Source: Reticulascus tulasneorum
Lineage: Eukaryota; Ascomycota; Sordariomycetes; Glomerellales; Reticulascaceae
Direction: 5' to 3'
Assembly (NCBI GenBank): GCA_001557505.1
Contig: LSAX01000006.1
Span: 1,922,001 to 1,986,000, forward strand
DNA: 64,000 bases
The notes beneath the pieces were generated by a model. It worked only from the letters and a program-made list of their open reading frames with translations. It searched no databases and was not told where the DNA came from. Of this stretch, positions 37,229 to 49,719 are shown piece by piece (positions within the stretch are counted from its first letter, which is position 1; each line of letters starts with the position of its first letter). The position numbers and the translations under genes are program-made.

Positions 37229-38482
37229 TCACAGTCCCGCGTGACTTCCCGCATTCTGTTCGACCACATTATCGGAGAGATTGATAAGTAGCTGGGCAAG
37301 GCATCGCTTAGTGGCTGCATCATCTCGAAGAACAGAGGAAAAAGTTGCGTCTCGAAGGGGTTCCGGGAGACATTGGCGCAGAGCTTCTCGGGCTCGAGCA
37401 TTGTCGCTCAGTCTGGTGGGCAGTGTTAGCACAATAGGCGACCAGCAGGTAGACTTCTCTGTGCAAACTCACCGGAGGAAGCACCTAACGACATGTTTAA
37501 GCAGACGAGCGGTCTGCTGTTCAACGAGCTGGGCGACCATATTGCTCAGGACCGTCCCCACAGCATAGAATCGCTCATATGTTGCACATATATAGTTGAG
37601 TCCATTATCATCCAGCAAGATCTTCTGCACTATGAAGATAGCCACCGTCTTGCTGAGCTCCGAACCCGTCTCCATAATTCGAAGGCAAAGTGGGATGATC
37701 TCGGTGGTAAGGAGGAAGTTGATAACCTCAGACGAGTCATTCTTGACGAGAGCGCCAATGACACCGAGTGAGGTCAGGCGAAGATATTCGAATGGGCGGG
37801 ACTTGGAAGTGGTATTGAGAAATGGGTACAGGAAGAGTGGTATGTGCGCTATTGATCGATGTCAGTAACTGCGCCTACTCAGGGACATAGGCATAGTGAG
37901 TGTTTACCGTTCAAGAACAGAGTGCGTGTATCGTTGTGCGAAGCTACGCATTGAAGCAGCGCCAGAGCATTGCAGACCCTGTTGGATGCTGCAGCTGTAA
38001 GCTGAGAGGGATTTAGGAGAGTGTACACTGATATGATTTCCTGCAGTAGCGAAGTCATGACACCTGGAGTAAGAAAGTCAGCCCCTTATCCTGCCAACCC
38101 AAGAGCATATATAGTCGGGCATACCAAACGAGTGCCAGAGAATGAGCGCAAGTTCCGGGACTTGCTCTCGCTTTTTGCTAAGTTCTAGCAGAGCTGCCTC
38201 GCGCGTGCTCTCATTCAAGAGGTCTGCAATATACGCCATCGTTCGACGGTTGTCCTCTGATATGTTATCGTGATTTCCATCCTGGGTGTGCGCATTTGCG
38301 AGGGTGGTAGCGGTATTATGGGCGCCAGCTATGCGATTGTAATGTTGCTGCTGGGCAGCAGATGCGGCGGCGGCGGCAGCTTGTTGCGCATGTTGATGGT
38401 GGGCTGGCTGCTGATGCATCCAAGAAGAGTCGGTTTGGGGATTGAATTGGTGATGACCATAAACGTGGGGAGCCGGCATCAT
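37229..38482 (-). CDS. rcd1: RCD1/CAF40 (CNOT9) subunit of CCR4-NOT
   Basis: Armadillo-repeat subunit of the CCR4-NOT deadenylase complex, acting in mRNA decay and translational repression. Exons 38482-38125, 38063-37908, 37848-37473 and 37412-37229 give 357 aa. The first about 75 residues are low-complexity (His, Gln, Ala tract). The conserved armadillo domain starts at [15 protein letters not shown] and continues through [63 protein letters not shown], and [13 protein letters not shown]. It ends [11 protein letters not shown] with a short variable tail. Three introns (59-61 nt) have clean borders. The gene points toward the gene-free region. Confidence 0.97.
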
Positions 38483-39629
38483 CTTTGCGACCGAAGAATG
38501 CTAGTGCTAGGGCCACAGATTCTTCAAACAAGTCCGTCTGTTCTTTCTGTTCTTGTGCCAGGGATCCGGCTTCCTGTCGTCGTCTCGCGAGATCGGGATA
38601 GGGAGTTAATTGGGCAGAGGTATGCACAGTCTCGAGAGGCTGGTCGTAATAAGTGCAGTGGTGGACGAGATGAAAAGAATGCAGTGGGATGTTGATGTTG
38701 CCTTGAAGAGGCTAGGAGAAGAGTCGATTTGCAGGTTGTCAAGCAAGAAAGTTGACGTACTAGCCCACGAGGGTATCCGGGACGAATCTGGTATCCATCT
38801 GCGGTGAAAGTTGGTGTCACCAGTTTGAGGCGGTGGGGAATGCGGTCAGGTCCTCTCATTAGTGCCACAAAATGCACGGGCCACGAGACTGCGCGATCCA
38901 GCCGCCTTGCGCGCGTACACGGGCCACTTGTTGCGAGACGATATATTCTTTACTTCAACCAATGGCCAACTAGCTACCTGCCATATTTAAGTAACCTTGT
39001 CACCTAAGGTACACTCTTGGTGTCTCCTCTGTCACTAGCGGTCTACATCGTAATAAAATATAAAGAATTAATTACAGATCACCTTTGCAACTGATACACC
39101 TAGGTACTAAGGTACTATTCATGCAGGCATAGGTAAAAGACCATTTACCTGTCGCAACGGAAAGACCTCTCAGCACATGCAGTATAGAGATCATCATGCC
39201 AGCGTGGCAAACAGTTTAGAAGGAGATTGGCCTTGCAAGGGAAAAAAAATTAAGAATTTGTGCTCATTACTATAGTCCCAGGTTTATATGCCGACGATGA
39301 GACTTGACTCATGCAATAGAAAGCTTGCGTTGGCGCGTCAAAGCCTGAAAACTAGCACCCACCATTTCTCTCGAAAATGATTGCGCCATTGCTTGCCAAT
39401 TCAACCACCATTAAGATGACTGCCTCCGCCTAGCTATTCAAACATTTCGGTGACCTCCATTCATGATTAGGGTACGGGTTGGCCGGGGTATAAGGCACAG
39501 CAAACCATATTATCCTCCTAGCTCCCCTCCTATCTCGCTTTTCATATTGATTGTGTCTTTTTTTCATTAGGCATAACACCATCAAGTACCCCTTCCGGAT
39601 TTAGCAGCGGGCCTTCCGTCGGCCAAGCC
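38483..39629. other. intergenic region between RCD1 and KIN1-like genes
   Basis: About 1.15 kb upstream of RCD1 and downstream of the kinase gene. A TGACTCA sequence lies at 39305-39311 (possible AP-1/CpcA-type site), but it is nearer the kinase 3' end than any start. No gene was recognised. Confidence 0.5.
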
Positions 39630-42600
39630 CTAAAGTCGTAGCTCCCTCAAAATTTGATCTGCCATGTTCTTGTACTGCCACGTGTTGCCCGTCATGCGCT
39701 TGAACTGAACACCGTGCAAGGCAAGTAGCGGAACCTTGACGATGAATATCTCGAATTCCAGTACCATGCTGCCCCCCAAATCACTCTGTACCTGAGTGCT
39801 GGTCTCCCCAGGGACTCTCCTCGACGGTCCTCCATTCTCTCGGGGCACGCTATCCACGGAGATGTCCGAGTTGGAATAACTCCGATCCGCCCCCCTGCCA
39901 GGCGTCCTCGGGGTGACTGGACCGCGGTCAAGTTCCCGCAGATCCTCTCGTTCACCACCACCTCTCAGACCACCGAAACTGAAGCGCCGCCTATGGCCCG
40001 GCGCTTGAACTGGGCTGCCCGGTAAATCCACTACCTTCTTGAGGTCGATGCTTGGCGTATGCCGGCAGGAAAAACCGCCCTTGATCTCGGTGTAATCCAC
40101 GCCGAGGCCCCTGAGCACCCTCTTGATGTCGGTGCGAATATCTGGTACAGATTTGGTTGATGTTGTAGAGACGCTAAACAATCCTTTGAGGAAGACTGGC
40201 TTGGCAAGATCAGAGCTGTCAAGCCTGTCCGTAGACAACCCGCTCTGGTCCCCAAGTTCTTGATCAGTCTCTTCAGGGACATTTGCCTCCCGCGCCTCCT
40301 CCCTTCTCAGCCGCCGCTGTTGAATGCTTTCGCGCCTTGCATGACCGAGGGACTTAGCTCGCAAAGAAATGGAGCGTGTCTGCGGTGAATTCTTATGATC
40401 AGGCTGGGACTTCTCGTTCACAGTTGACTGGTCAGACCCACTCGTGGGCGGGGGTTCTTTCGTTCGATTGGCATCATGTCGACGAAGATCGGCGGAATTG
40501 ACACTTGTAGAGCGGCCGAGCGCTTTCCTTCTCGACGACGGTGCGTCGCTAGCTGAAAGGGGTGGGCTGAGTAGGTCGCTGTGCTGGGGCTGACTGCTAC
40601 CAGACCGCAGCCGGGCGCCAGGCGGCTCGTCACGATCACGTCGAGTTCGTCGAATGCTGAAGCTTTTTCTCGGACCTACTGGCGTCTCAGATGGGGAATG
40701 AACTTGGACGACGGGGGGGTGAGATCGGTCATCTCTCCGTTTTCTAGTACTGAAACGACGTAAAATACCGGCTGCAGTGCTTTCCTTTTTCGGCGGATGG
40801 TCGGAATATACATCGGGTGACTGCGGCGTTACCGGTGACTGTTGGGCGTTCTTGACCGCATCAGGTATGTCATCCTCTCCATGAGTTCGAGCGCGTGGGC
40901 GGGATCGACCTCCTGTGGCCCTTTCCCCGGGCATTTCGTAAGCCGCCGTGTTCGTGTGGGCCGCTTCTGGTGGTGAAATGTGTGGGACGGGATCCTTCTC
41001 CTTGACTGTGCTCGAGGGGCCAGGAAGTATCTCGCTCCGATCACGGCTTTGTTTCTCTCGGACAAGGTAGTAGATTGATACCAAGGGACTGAAAGCATTC
41101 AGAGGGTCGTTTCCAAGTTGAAGCCCTTCGGAGCTTGGAGCGCTCAAGGTATCCCGGCTAGTCCCCGAGTTCCTCCTCTTGTAGAAGTCAAATCCAAAGC
41201 CACGTCTCTTCTCCACATCTTTTGCCGGTGGTGGAAGTTCTCTTTCCCGCTGATAGAGTCGTACAGCGCGTTGATATTCATCTGACTCGATGATTCTCGC
41301 CAATTGAGCCTTAATACTGTCAGGAGACCCGAAATTGAAGCCCGTCATCGCATTGACAACTTCCTGTTCCAGGGGGAGTGAGAGAGGTTCACGGTGTGGC
41401 AAATTATTCTCGGGCGCTCCTGTGTAACCTTTGATCATCCATGGGTGATTCATCACTTCTTGCATAGTTGCTCGTTGCTTGGGGTCCGTTACCAGCATTC
41501 GAGATAGCAAGTGTTTGCATTCTGTTGCTCGTCAGCTGTTGAACCGTTAAAACTGCGAGAAGGTGGCCTTACCGCTTGACAGCCAATTGGGGTAATCCAC
41601 CAACCCCTTTTTGATCTTAGCATGCAGCGCCGGCATACTCTGATCATCAAATGGGACTTTGCCACAGACTAGCACATAAAGCACAATTCCAAAGCTCCAG
41701 ACATCAACTTCCGGCCCGGTATAAGCCCTCGCCTGAAGAAGCTCTGGGGCGGCGAAATAAAGACTTCCACAGAAAGTCTTGAGATGGCCACGGGGAGCAA
41801 ACAGATTGCTTAGGCCAAAGTCTATGATTTTGATATCTCCTGTCTTGCTGATAAGAATGTTCTCGATCTTCAAGTCGCGGTGAACAATGCTGTTTCGGTG
41901 GCAGTAGTCTAGGGCGCTTGCGATCTGGCGGCTGAACTTGCGGGCCTGTTTCTCCTTGAGCTTGCCATGCGATATGATATAATCGAGCATCTGGCCGCCA
42001 TTGACGAACTCGAACAGCATGTACCAGTGGTAATTTGTCCGCACTACATCTCGCAGGCCGCAAATGTTTGGATGATTCAACAAAGTGACGATGGCGGCTT
42101 CTCGAGCCGTTCGGATCTCCTTAGATTGGTCGGCCCTCTCCTTGTCTGCTCGACTGTGATGCCCGTCCTCCGTCGAACCACGAGGAATGATTTTGCAGGC
42201 TACCTAAGAACCCGAACGCATCAGCATTAATGACGAGACCGAAGGAAGGATTTATGAATGTGAAAGACGAACTTGCTCGCTACTGTCTTCTTTACGGGCC
42301 AGCTTGACTTTGCCCATGCTACCGGCTCCGATTGTTTTTCCCAGCATCCATTTCCCCGACTGTGTCGGAATGGTCGTTCGTGATCTGCTGTGCTTTGTCG
42401 CGGGTGTTGCTCTGGCATCGGGCGCGCCGTGAGCAACGGGAGCTGGGCCTGCGTTGTTGACGACCGTGTTGCCAGGCATGTCTGGCGCTGGATGATGGTG
42501 ATCGTGCGTTGATCTTGTGCTACCGCGGCGTTGAGGGCGTGAGGAATCAGTTCGATGAGTAGACTGCGGTTGCTCTCTGCTTGAACTTCGTTTGGAATGT

Positions 42601-42839
42601 TGAATTACGTTTGATGTTTCATAATCATTTTGTGGAAGAATATCCTGAATTGGTCGCGCAGTAGAGGATTGCCGGGAGTGGTGATTGTGGTTAGAGGTTG
42701 AGGCTGCACGTTGGGGGGGCGGCCCAGCGCCTGGGGGAGCAGCAGGGCGGGTTCGGGTAGAATGCGACCTTGAAGTCTGACCTCTCTGGGGCGATGAATG
42801 CGGAGAGGGCTCGGAGCTTGTAGATACTGCTGCTGTCAT
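39630..42839 (-). CDS. kin1: KIN1/KIN2-like (MARK family) Ser/Thr kinase
   Basis: Protein kinase of the fungal Kin1/Kin2, PAR-1/MARK group, linked to polarity, exocytosis and septation. Exons 42839-42273, 42203-41573 and 41521-39630 give 1029 aa. A Ser/Pro/Arg-rich N-terminus is followed by the kinase domain from about residue 163. It has the glycine loop [13 protein letters not shown] with catalytic Lys 193, HRDLKIEN (about 297), DFG in IIDFGLSN (about 316), and the activation-loop [14 protein letters not shown]. The domain ends at [11 protein letters not shown] long basic, disordered middle region leads to a C-terminal KA1 domain (about 930-1029) with [21 protein letters not shown]. Intron 1 uses an unusual GTTCGT donor. 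Both introns are required for VACK and [12 protein letters not shown]. Confidence 0.96.
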
Positions 42840-43278
42840 GGCGGAAGAGACCGGTTTCTGGGCTCGCGAGCGGTGGGAGGAAGGCTAGTGCCTGGGGTGG
42901 AAAGGCTCTGTTGTATGAGGTGGGAGGAGGTGACGGTTCGTTGGCCTTGTAGTCAGGCGAAAAGGTGATGTTAACTCCTTGGTCAGGTAACTACCTCATT
43001 GGCAGGGGTGGGAGGGGAGCGGAAGGTCAATGAGAGTGGCCAGTGGAACCCGCCCCTTGTAAAGCTATTTTCATTGGAGGCGAGCAATTGTGGCAATCTG
43101 GGTCGATTCACGAAAGCAATGGGTTTTGGGGTCGATTTCGCCAGTTTTGATGATCAACACAAAAAAAAAGATATAATCTTCCTCTGGTGATGATATGCGC
43201 TGCCGATTAAACCAAAAGGGGATGCCAAAACGACTAATGCTCCATGTCCAGGAGTATCAAAAAGGAAAAAAAATATGC
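42840..43278. promoter_or_regulatory. upstream region of the KIN1-like gene
   Basis: About 0.44 kb between the kinase start and the tRNA. CT-rich on the minus strand next to the start. No other feature seen. Confidence 0.5.
43266..43273 (-). terminator. RNA polymerase III terminator
   Basis: A run of eight A on plus (eight T on the transcribed sense) starts six bases after the 3' end of the tRNA-Val gene, as expected for Pol III termination. Confidence 0.8.
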
Positions 43279-43351
43279 TGACCGAGGCAGGGATCGAACC
43301 TGCGACCTCTTCGGTGTGAGCGAAGCTTCATAACCGCTAGAACACACGGTC
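43279..43351 (-). tRNA. tRNA-Val (anticodon CAC)
   Basis: Read on the minus strand, 73 nt fold as a cloverleaf. The anticodon arm is CTTCG-CTCACAC-CGAAG with anticodon CAC. The T arm is GCAGG-TTCGATC-CCTGC. The D arm is TTC...GAA with AGCGGTTAT loop, and the discriminator base is A. The acceptor stem pairs GACCGTG with CTCGGTC and has one T-T mismatch at the sixth pair. There is no intron. A/B box spacing is normal. Confidence 0.93.
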
Positions 43352-44625
43352 TTCACCTTAATTTCTCTTATTTTAAACTATATCATCAAGTCCAAGTTTG
43401 ATTGGAGAAACTGCTTATAGCCTAGTTTCTTATATAAAGGTAAGCTAGAAGCATAGTACTCTATACGATGTGAGACTACCCAAACAAACAAGAATTCAAA
43501 AGCATGGTGACTTTGAGCATATTCTTTATTGTTAATTCCTTTACGCACTCCACCGCCAGCTCCTAGCCTAGCTTTTCTCTTGTCTCTCTTGTTGTCGGTC
43601 TGTATGGGGGATGCTGTGCCTGAGTAAATTGCATAATGCTTCTTTCAATACCGACTGGTAGCGCAGCTATAGCTTGCCCCCCTCTAAACGACCAACTCAA
43701 ATGAACACTCGCGACCATGATGCCGGCCTTCAGCTGGGTATGGAGAACAAGCGTTTGGGGCATATTCATACCCATGCCGGATGGCACGCGAACGATGTCT
43801 CAGTTTAGGCGTACAGTGTTACCTTGCCGGAACAACTGCCAGGAGAAGGAGTCGGCGAGGCACACATTCACATAGGGCATCTTGGATCCAGGTTTCCTAG
43901 GAATTTTCTACTGAGGAAAGCCTAGAACTGGGCAGAGGTATTGTATTCCAGGTTTGTCAGATCGGGTTTGGTGCGTCGCGAATCTAGGTGATACATTTTG
44001 TGATTAAACAGTTATCACAGTCGCTACATGCGTGCGTGCTCCAAGTGCGCTAGGTTATTCCAGTAGCTGGGTGGTCGATGTCACAATTCCTATTCGCGGC
44101 AAGTTACTGCAGAGCGTGTTCTGATAGCTAGAGTGACCGAGGAGTTTGTAGGTCGGGAGTTGCAGACCTGGGGCTTATTTGTTAGTCTAGTGTGCGTTCG
44201 TAGCTTCAACAAAAACGTTGCCATATTTGCACCCTGTTTCTAGGCATACTACGTACTGTAAAGCACAGAGCTAATAGTAAAATGTTGAAGAAGATCTGGG
44301 TTGTTTTATGGTGGATCCTTGCAATCCGCAGTCTTTATCGATAAGTTAGGTACAAGCGGCCTGCGGCGAACGTGACCACGGATTTGCGATTGCCCCACGT
44401 GTTGCTGTGCTGCTCACACGTACCATACATAGGTAGGTCACCCGGGATAAATATCTTGTTCGCCGCTGATCCAGCACTCACGCCGAAGGTTTATAGGCAT
44501 GGTACGGCGCATCGAATAATCCCAAAGCGATTTCTGGGAGGGAGGATCCCCTGCTAGTAGCCGATGAAATTGCCAATCATCTCGACTTCAGGCTCTGGCA
44601 ATCCTTCGATCCCGATCGTGGCTCT
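43352..44625. other. intergenic region between tRNA-Val and GPATCH1-like gene
   Basis: About 1.3 kb. No gene or repeat recognised; the last part should be the promoter of the G-patch gene. Confidence 0.5.
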
Positions 44626-46843
44626 ATGTCGTTCAAAAGGTCTCGTGCGGCTTACGAGGCAGAACTACTCAGTGAGGCATCCCCATACGTCTTCTTCGGC
44701 ACTCCTCTTCCAGTCTTCGACACCGAGGAGCGCGATGATGGTTCATATGTTCCCCTACACAAACAAGAGGTGAGAGATGAGAATGGGAAAAGGCGGCTGC
44801 ATGGGGCATTTACTGGAGGTTGGAGCGCAGGGTAGGTGCAAACATTCCGAGATTCGTGGATATAGGAGTCCCTAATCAAGTCCTAGGTACTTCAACACCG
44901 TCGGATCTAAGGAGGGATGGGCACCTTCCACGTTTGTCTCTAGTCGCACGAACCGATGGAAAGATGACCCAAACGGTGCCCAACAACGCGCCGAAGATCT
45001 TATGGACGAGGAGGATCGTGCAGATGCTGCTGAAGCTGAACAGATACACACTGCAGAGGCTTTCGCCAGTCTTGGCGCAGGAGAACCCAATGACTTACGT
45101 GAGAGGGGTCTCGCTGGGCTGATTCGTGTAGAAGGTGAAACAGTTGGCTTGAAGCTTCTCAAAAAGATGGGCTGGAAACACGGACAGGGTGTGGGCCCTA
45201 AGATACGGCGAGCTGCACGTCTCGACTATTCGGGTGCGAGCGGCCAGACGGGGTCGGGAGTCACTCATCTCTTCGCTCCAGATGATATTGCTATGCTCAT
45301 CATTGATCGGAAGGTTGATCGGAAAGGTCTTGGCTACTATGGAGAGACGCGGCTGAGGGCTATGGTATCGTCCTTTATGGCGCAAGCACCAAGGAATTCA
45401 CTCAGCGACGACGATGGAGGCAGTAATTTCAGCAAGCCTTTTCCTGGAATTGGTCATGAGAATCCGGCCAAACATGGAGGCATCGGTACTGGCGTTTTGA
45501 ACGATACTGGTTCTGATGAAGATCCTTATGAAATTGGTCCACGAATATCCTACGGCCGAATTCTAGGCAGCGACAAGAAGAAGAAGAAAAAGAAGAAGCC
45601 ATTGGTCCCTGCCCTCTCGGCCAACCCAACGTTCAAAGACACCCCGGTTTTCGCGTCCAAAGCTCCAAAATCTAGGTTGCACGGCGCAGGGGGAAAATAC
45701 AATAGAAACCCTCCGATCCGCGGGTTCACTTTTGGGAGAACCGCAGCTGCTCGCTCCATGATCAGCTCCGAAAACGCATACCATACACCAGAGATACCTT
45801 CTGGTTGGGCTTCATCGAGACATCGCGCCTCTGATTCTCACCAAGTAGCCTACAAGTCCACATCCGATCTAGCCCGATCAGTCAAATATGATCCAAAATC
45901 TCGAGCAGCCGCGCTTGGTGAGCAACCATTGCCAGGAAAGTCGGTTTTTGATTATCTATCAACTTCCGCACGAGACCGTCTCGTCACAGCTTCTGGGAGA
46001 GTTGATCTTCCACCAGCTCGTGGACATATTCCCGCCAACGATGGAAACCTAGGCGACGAGAATCTGCTCGAGGCAGCGCCAAAATTAGAAAAGGAGACTG
46101 CACTTTCTGCGATAGCCAGAGGTATCAGTGGCGGCGGGCCATACGCGGATGACGAGGCGAAACGCACTCGATTCAGAGCTTACCTGGAATATTCCGCCGG
46201 ATTTATGGAAGTCTTGTCACCCAAGTCTGGCATGAGCCAGGGTGACTTTTTTAGGGAATTGAAGGAATTCTATGCCTGCGCTCGATTGTTCAAGCCGATG
46301 ACGGGAATGATGGCTACACGATTTACCCCCTCCTCGACAACGCCATCAACGCCTGTTGCCTCCGAGGTTATGAATATACAGAACGATTCACTGGTCCGGC
46401 TACCGCCGAAACCCCAACATCCAGCCGAAGAGGCGGCTATGTTAGGGATGTACGGACGGATGACGAGGTCCACCAATGACTTTTGTCCTACAAGACTGCT
46501 CTGCAAGCGTTTCAACGTCCAGGCGCCCCATGTACGTCCTACCTTGGACTCCAGCAGCACTGGTCCCCAAACAGCCCCCAGTAGTATAGGAATGGATAGA
46601 TCTATTGTCGAAGCGAGGCATTTAGTCCAGAACGCACTCGGCGGCCTAGTAGATATCGGAAAAGCAGGGAGCCATGTCGAGGACGGCGAGCCTGACCCAC
46701 CAATCGTGATTCCTGAGAACGGCAAGCGAGGAGGGCTCACACCTGACAACGGCGAGATCCATAATGCCAATGGTCTCTACGGCAACAAACCATCGGAAGA
46801 GGTTTTTAAAGCCATTTTCGGCGATAGCAGCGAAGAAGACTAA
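44626..46843 (+). CDS. GPATCH1/TGH-like G-patch spliceosomal protein
   Basis: Predicted nuclear splicing-associated protein of the GPATCH1/TOUGH family; G-patches activate DEAH-box helicases. Exons 44626-44831 and 44887-46843 give 720 aa. The N-terminal DUF1604 region begins [20 protein letters not shown] and continues across the intron as [19 protein letters not shown], then [14 protein letters not shown]. The G-patch is at about 150-180 ([20 protein letters not shown]). A run of eight lysines around 265 may act in nuclear targeting. Later [14 protein letters not shown] and the [14 protein letters not shown] segment (SURP-like/conserved GPATCH1 block) match the family. The acidic end FGDSSEED closes the protein. 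Confidence 0.93.
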
Positions 46844-47140
46844 AACGAATTGATTGTATAACTATTCTTCAAGAGCAGGAAGTTCCTCCAGCCGCCGTTG
46901 CGCAGTTACAAAGGACTCCAACGGTATTACTGCCCTTCCATATGTCATGTATATGTAAGCGCTACTGCGCTCTCCGTTTGGGTGACCATCCATGACGTCC
47001 CCTTTCTGACTTCCAGAAAGCATTTGAATCAAGAAACTTCGTCCATTTATTACTAGGCATGGTGTTCTATAAAAAAACGACAAGGCAGCGGGTTTGTGGC
47101 AGGGCAATGCTCGGCTCTCGGATAGGCCGAGACAATCATA

Positions 47141-48673
47141 TCAGATAGCAAAACCAAGGACGGTGCCATCGCTCACTAGCTGTATCATGATAGCCATAGT
47201 CAAGACCAGGATCACGTCAGACCACGTCGGCTGAAGCCTGCTCGCTGCTGCATCCGGAGGTGGGGTCGAGGTTGCTGATGCATCTGATCTCTGCAGGACG
47301 AACAATTCTCCAGTGGCGTCAGAAGTCATAAATAACCTTCCGGACCTGTCCCAGGCCAGCCCAACAGGACGGAAGCACTTGTCGGGACAATCGCTCAGAT
47401 CCGGGTTACTCAATATATCAATTGCGGCAGTCATGCTCTCGGGTGATTCTTTCGGCTGGCCATCGCTGAAAGACACGCTGGAAAGCTTGTATCCGACTGG
47501 TTCATCTCGATTCCCTTTCCAAGTGTTAGTTGCAGTGCATTCTCAGTCCGGCGAGGTGCTTACAGCTTCCGTGGAATGTGATAAGCGCCTCGGAGCCATC
47601 AGGTGTGAACTTGATATCCAACGGCGCAGTGTGGGCCTGAAAAGTGATTCTCGGAGCAGTATAGTTAGTAGCGCAGGTCGCGTCGTTCAAGGTCGTCGAC
47701 TCATCGACTGGGAACTGGTCGCCCGTCGTCATATCTCCGCGGTCTGGAAACCCCTCTGTTGACCACAAGGCATAGCAATTAGGGTATCCGTAGTTACCTC
47801 CCTGGTCTTCGGTGGATCCATTTAGATAGCCATGGAAGTTTAGTTCCTCCCCTGGGTTATTTTGGTGAATATCAACACCATTTCTTTTAAGCTGATCCAC
47901 CGAGTTCTCAACGGTCCAGATGCCGCCCGTCGACGGATGCTCGGCCACACCGACCGAGTTGCGGAGGCCCCATCCTAGCAAGGTGCCGTGAGTTGCAAAG
48001 TCATAAGAAGACAAACTGTTGTCGTCTAAGCTGTCCAGATCAAAAGCTCGGAGTTGAGAATGGCCGGACAATATGTCAGAAGCATCTTGATCGTTGTTCG
48101 AGGCACTGCCTCTCGACACAATCAGAGTTCCGGGGGACATTTTAGACACAAGCAGGGTTCTAGTCGTATGGCCAGAGTTGCTCATGTTCACGATCAATGT
48201 CTTGTTGGTCCCACCAACACTACCTGCTGCAGCATCATATGACCAAGAGTAGACCTTGTCAGATGTTGACGCATACAAGGTCTTGCCGTCAATTGATAGG
48301 GCAATGCCATGGTTGAGCTTGAGGCGAGAGTCAGGATAAGATGCAGCAAGGCGAGAGATGGCTAGGGACCTACATCGGGCGAATCGATCAGAGTCTTTTT
48401 CTCAGCAACCGATAAACAAGTCCCGCCGTCATCCTTCAGCGTTAGGTGAACAATGCCGATCCTTGAGTCTACCAGTAAAAGGGCGCCGACTGGATCGAAT
48501 ATGATACCTCTTGGTCTGGCGAATCCATCGGCAATCACGCGGTATGCCCATCCTCCAGCGACGACCGGTGTTTTGTAACTCAACCCCAAGGTATTTTCAC
48601 ATGCTGGCTGACCTATCACTGACTGTAAATGCAATGCCGCGAGAGCAATGTGAAAGGCAGAGCGGTTGATCAT
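47141..48673 (-). CDS. secreted glucose/sorbosone dehydrogenase-like protein
   Basis: Member of the soluble quinoprotein glucose/L-sorbosone dehydrogenase beta-propeller family; the actual substrate is unknown. Exons 48673-48374, 48317-47564 and 47514-47141 give 475 aa. A signal peptide (about 1-21, MINRSAFHIALAALHL...) is followed by GWAYRVIADGFARPRGI. Family motifs follow: LNHGIALSIDGKTLYAS (restored by intron 1), WGLRNSVGVAEHP, IHQNNPGEELNFHG, NYGYPNCYALW, and ITFHGSWNRDEPVGY (restored by intron 2). The C-terminal end (VILVLTMAIMIQLVSDG...LGFAI) is hydrophobic, consistent with a GPI-anchor signal or membrane tail. Several N-glycosylation sequons are present. It is convergent with the G-patch gene, 297 bp apart. 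Confidence 0.9.
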
Positions 48674-49719
48674 ATTGCCAGCGACCTAGCAAATGTTAGG
48701 TAGGTAGATAAACTGCCCAGGGATGTAGAGTGGAAGGATGAGCAGCAAATCGCGGATGTACGTCAAAATAAATGAAGACACCCGAGGAGGAGAAGAAGCA
48801 CTTTCAGATGGAGACATCAGTGACGTTGTGACTGATCGTCACTGGCATTACAGTTGCATATCCGGGGGAGCTTTGGGAGGGGCCATACCATACCACAAAC
48901 CGCGCTGGTAGGGAACCCCACATGTATATTACACACCCCAACTTTCAGATTTATTCGATGCAACACCAACTAGATAGGGATGAAACAGCCAAGAACTAAC
49001 CATACACTAAAGCCATGACCCATTGTTGGAAATCATCATGGCACAGGTTGGACAAGTCGCGCCTTTGTCATTGGAAAAGAGGAAAGGGGCGATAAATGCT
49101 GTCTCCGAATCTGACATTGGGGGGGGGGGTGGTTTGGACTTCGAGAGCCACCAATTGTTTTACACTTCGAGTCGCAAATGCCTAAATACATGTTCTACTT
49201 CAGTTGGAAAGTAGGACAGATATACATGTCATGACCGGCGGATGATTCGGATTAAAAGTTTCAAAGTCTTACACAAGCACTTGGGCTTCGGGATCACTTA
49301 CGCAACTCGATAGATACCAAAAGACGCCAGGCTACTGACCTAGCCCACCCGCCCCCCCCCCCCCCCCCCCTTTAAAGTTTTCCGTAAGAGAGAGAGAGAG
49401 AGAGAGCGTCACAGACGCCGCTGCCCAAAGATTCGCAGATCTATATCCTGGAACACGAGATGCAAGGAATGGATTGTTGTGCTGGGCAATCACTCAACTT
49501 GGAAGTCCTCTCGCTGAGGAAGTTTGACCAGAAAGGAAGACTTGCTTGAACTCAAGAACGCTGATGTCTACTTCCGCAGGAATGTAGCAGAAGGCGAGGT
49601 GCACAGTTGATAAATACCGTGACGCGCAATGAAAGAACACTGATAACCACAAGTCACAACTGGACTCCGCCATGACGCCAAGCCGCATCACAGGTGCGGC
49701 GAAATTCTGGCTTCTTCAC
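48674..49719. other. upstream region of the sorbosone dehydrogenase-like gene
   Basis: About 1 kb. Contains a run of ten G near 49120, a 19-C tract at 49352-49370 and an (AG)10 tract at 49387-49406. No gene was recognised. Confidence 0.5.
49352..49406. repeat. poly-C tract followed by (AG)n
   Basis: Nineteen consecutive C (49352-49370), a 16-base spacer and ten AG units (49387-49406). Homopurine-homopyrimidine DNA of this kind is length-unstable and can adopt non-B structures. Confidence 0.9.
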
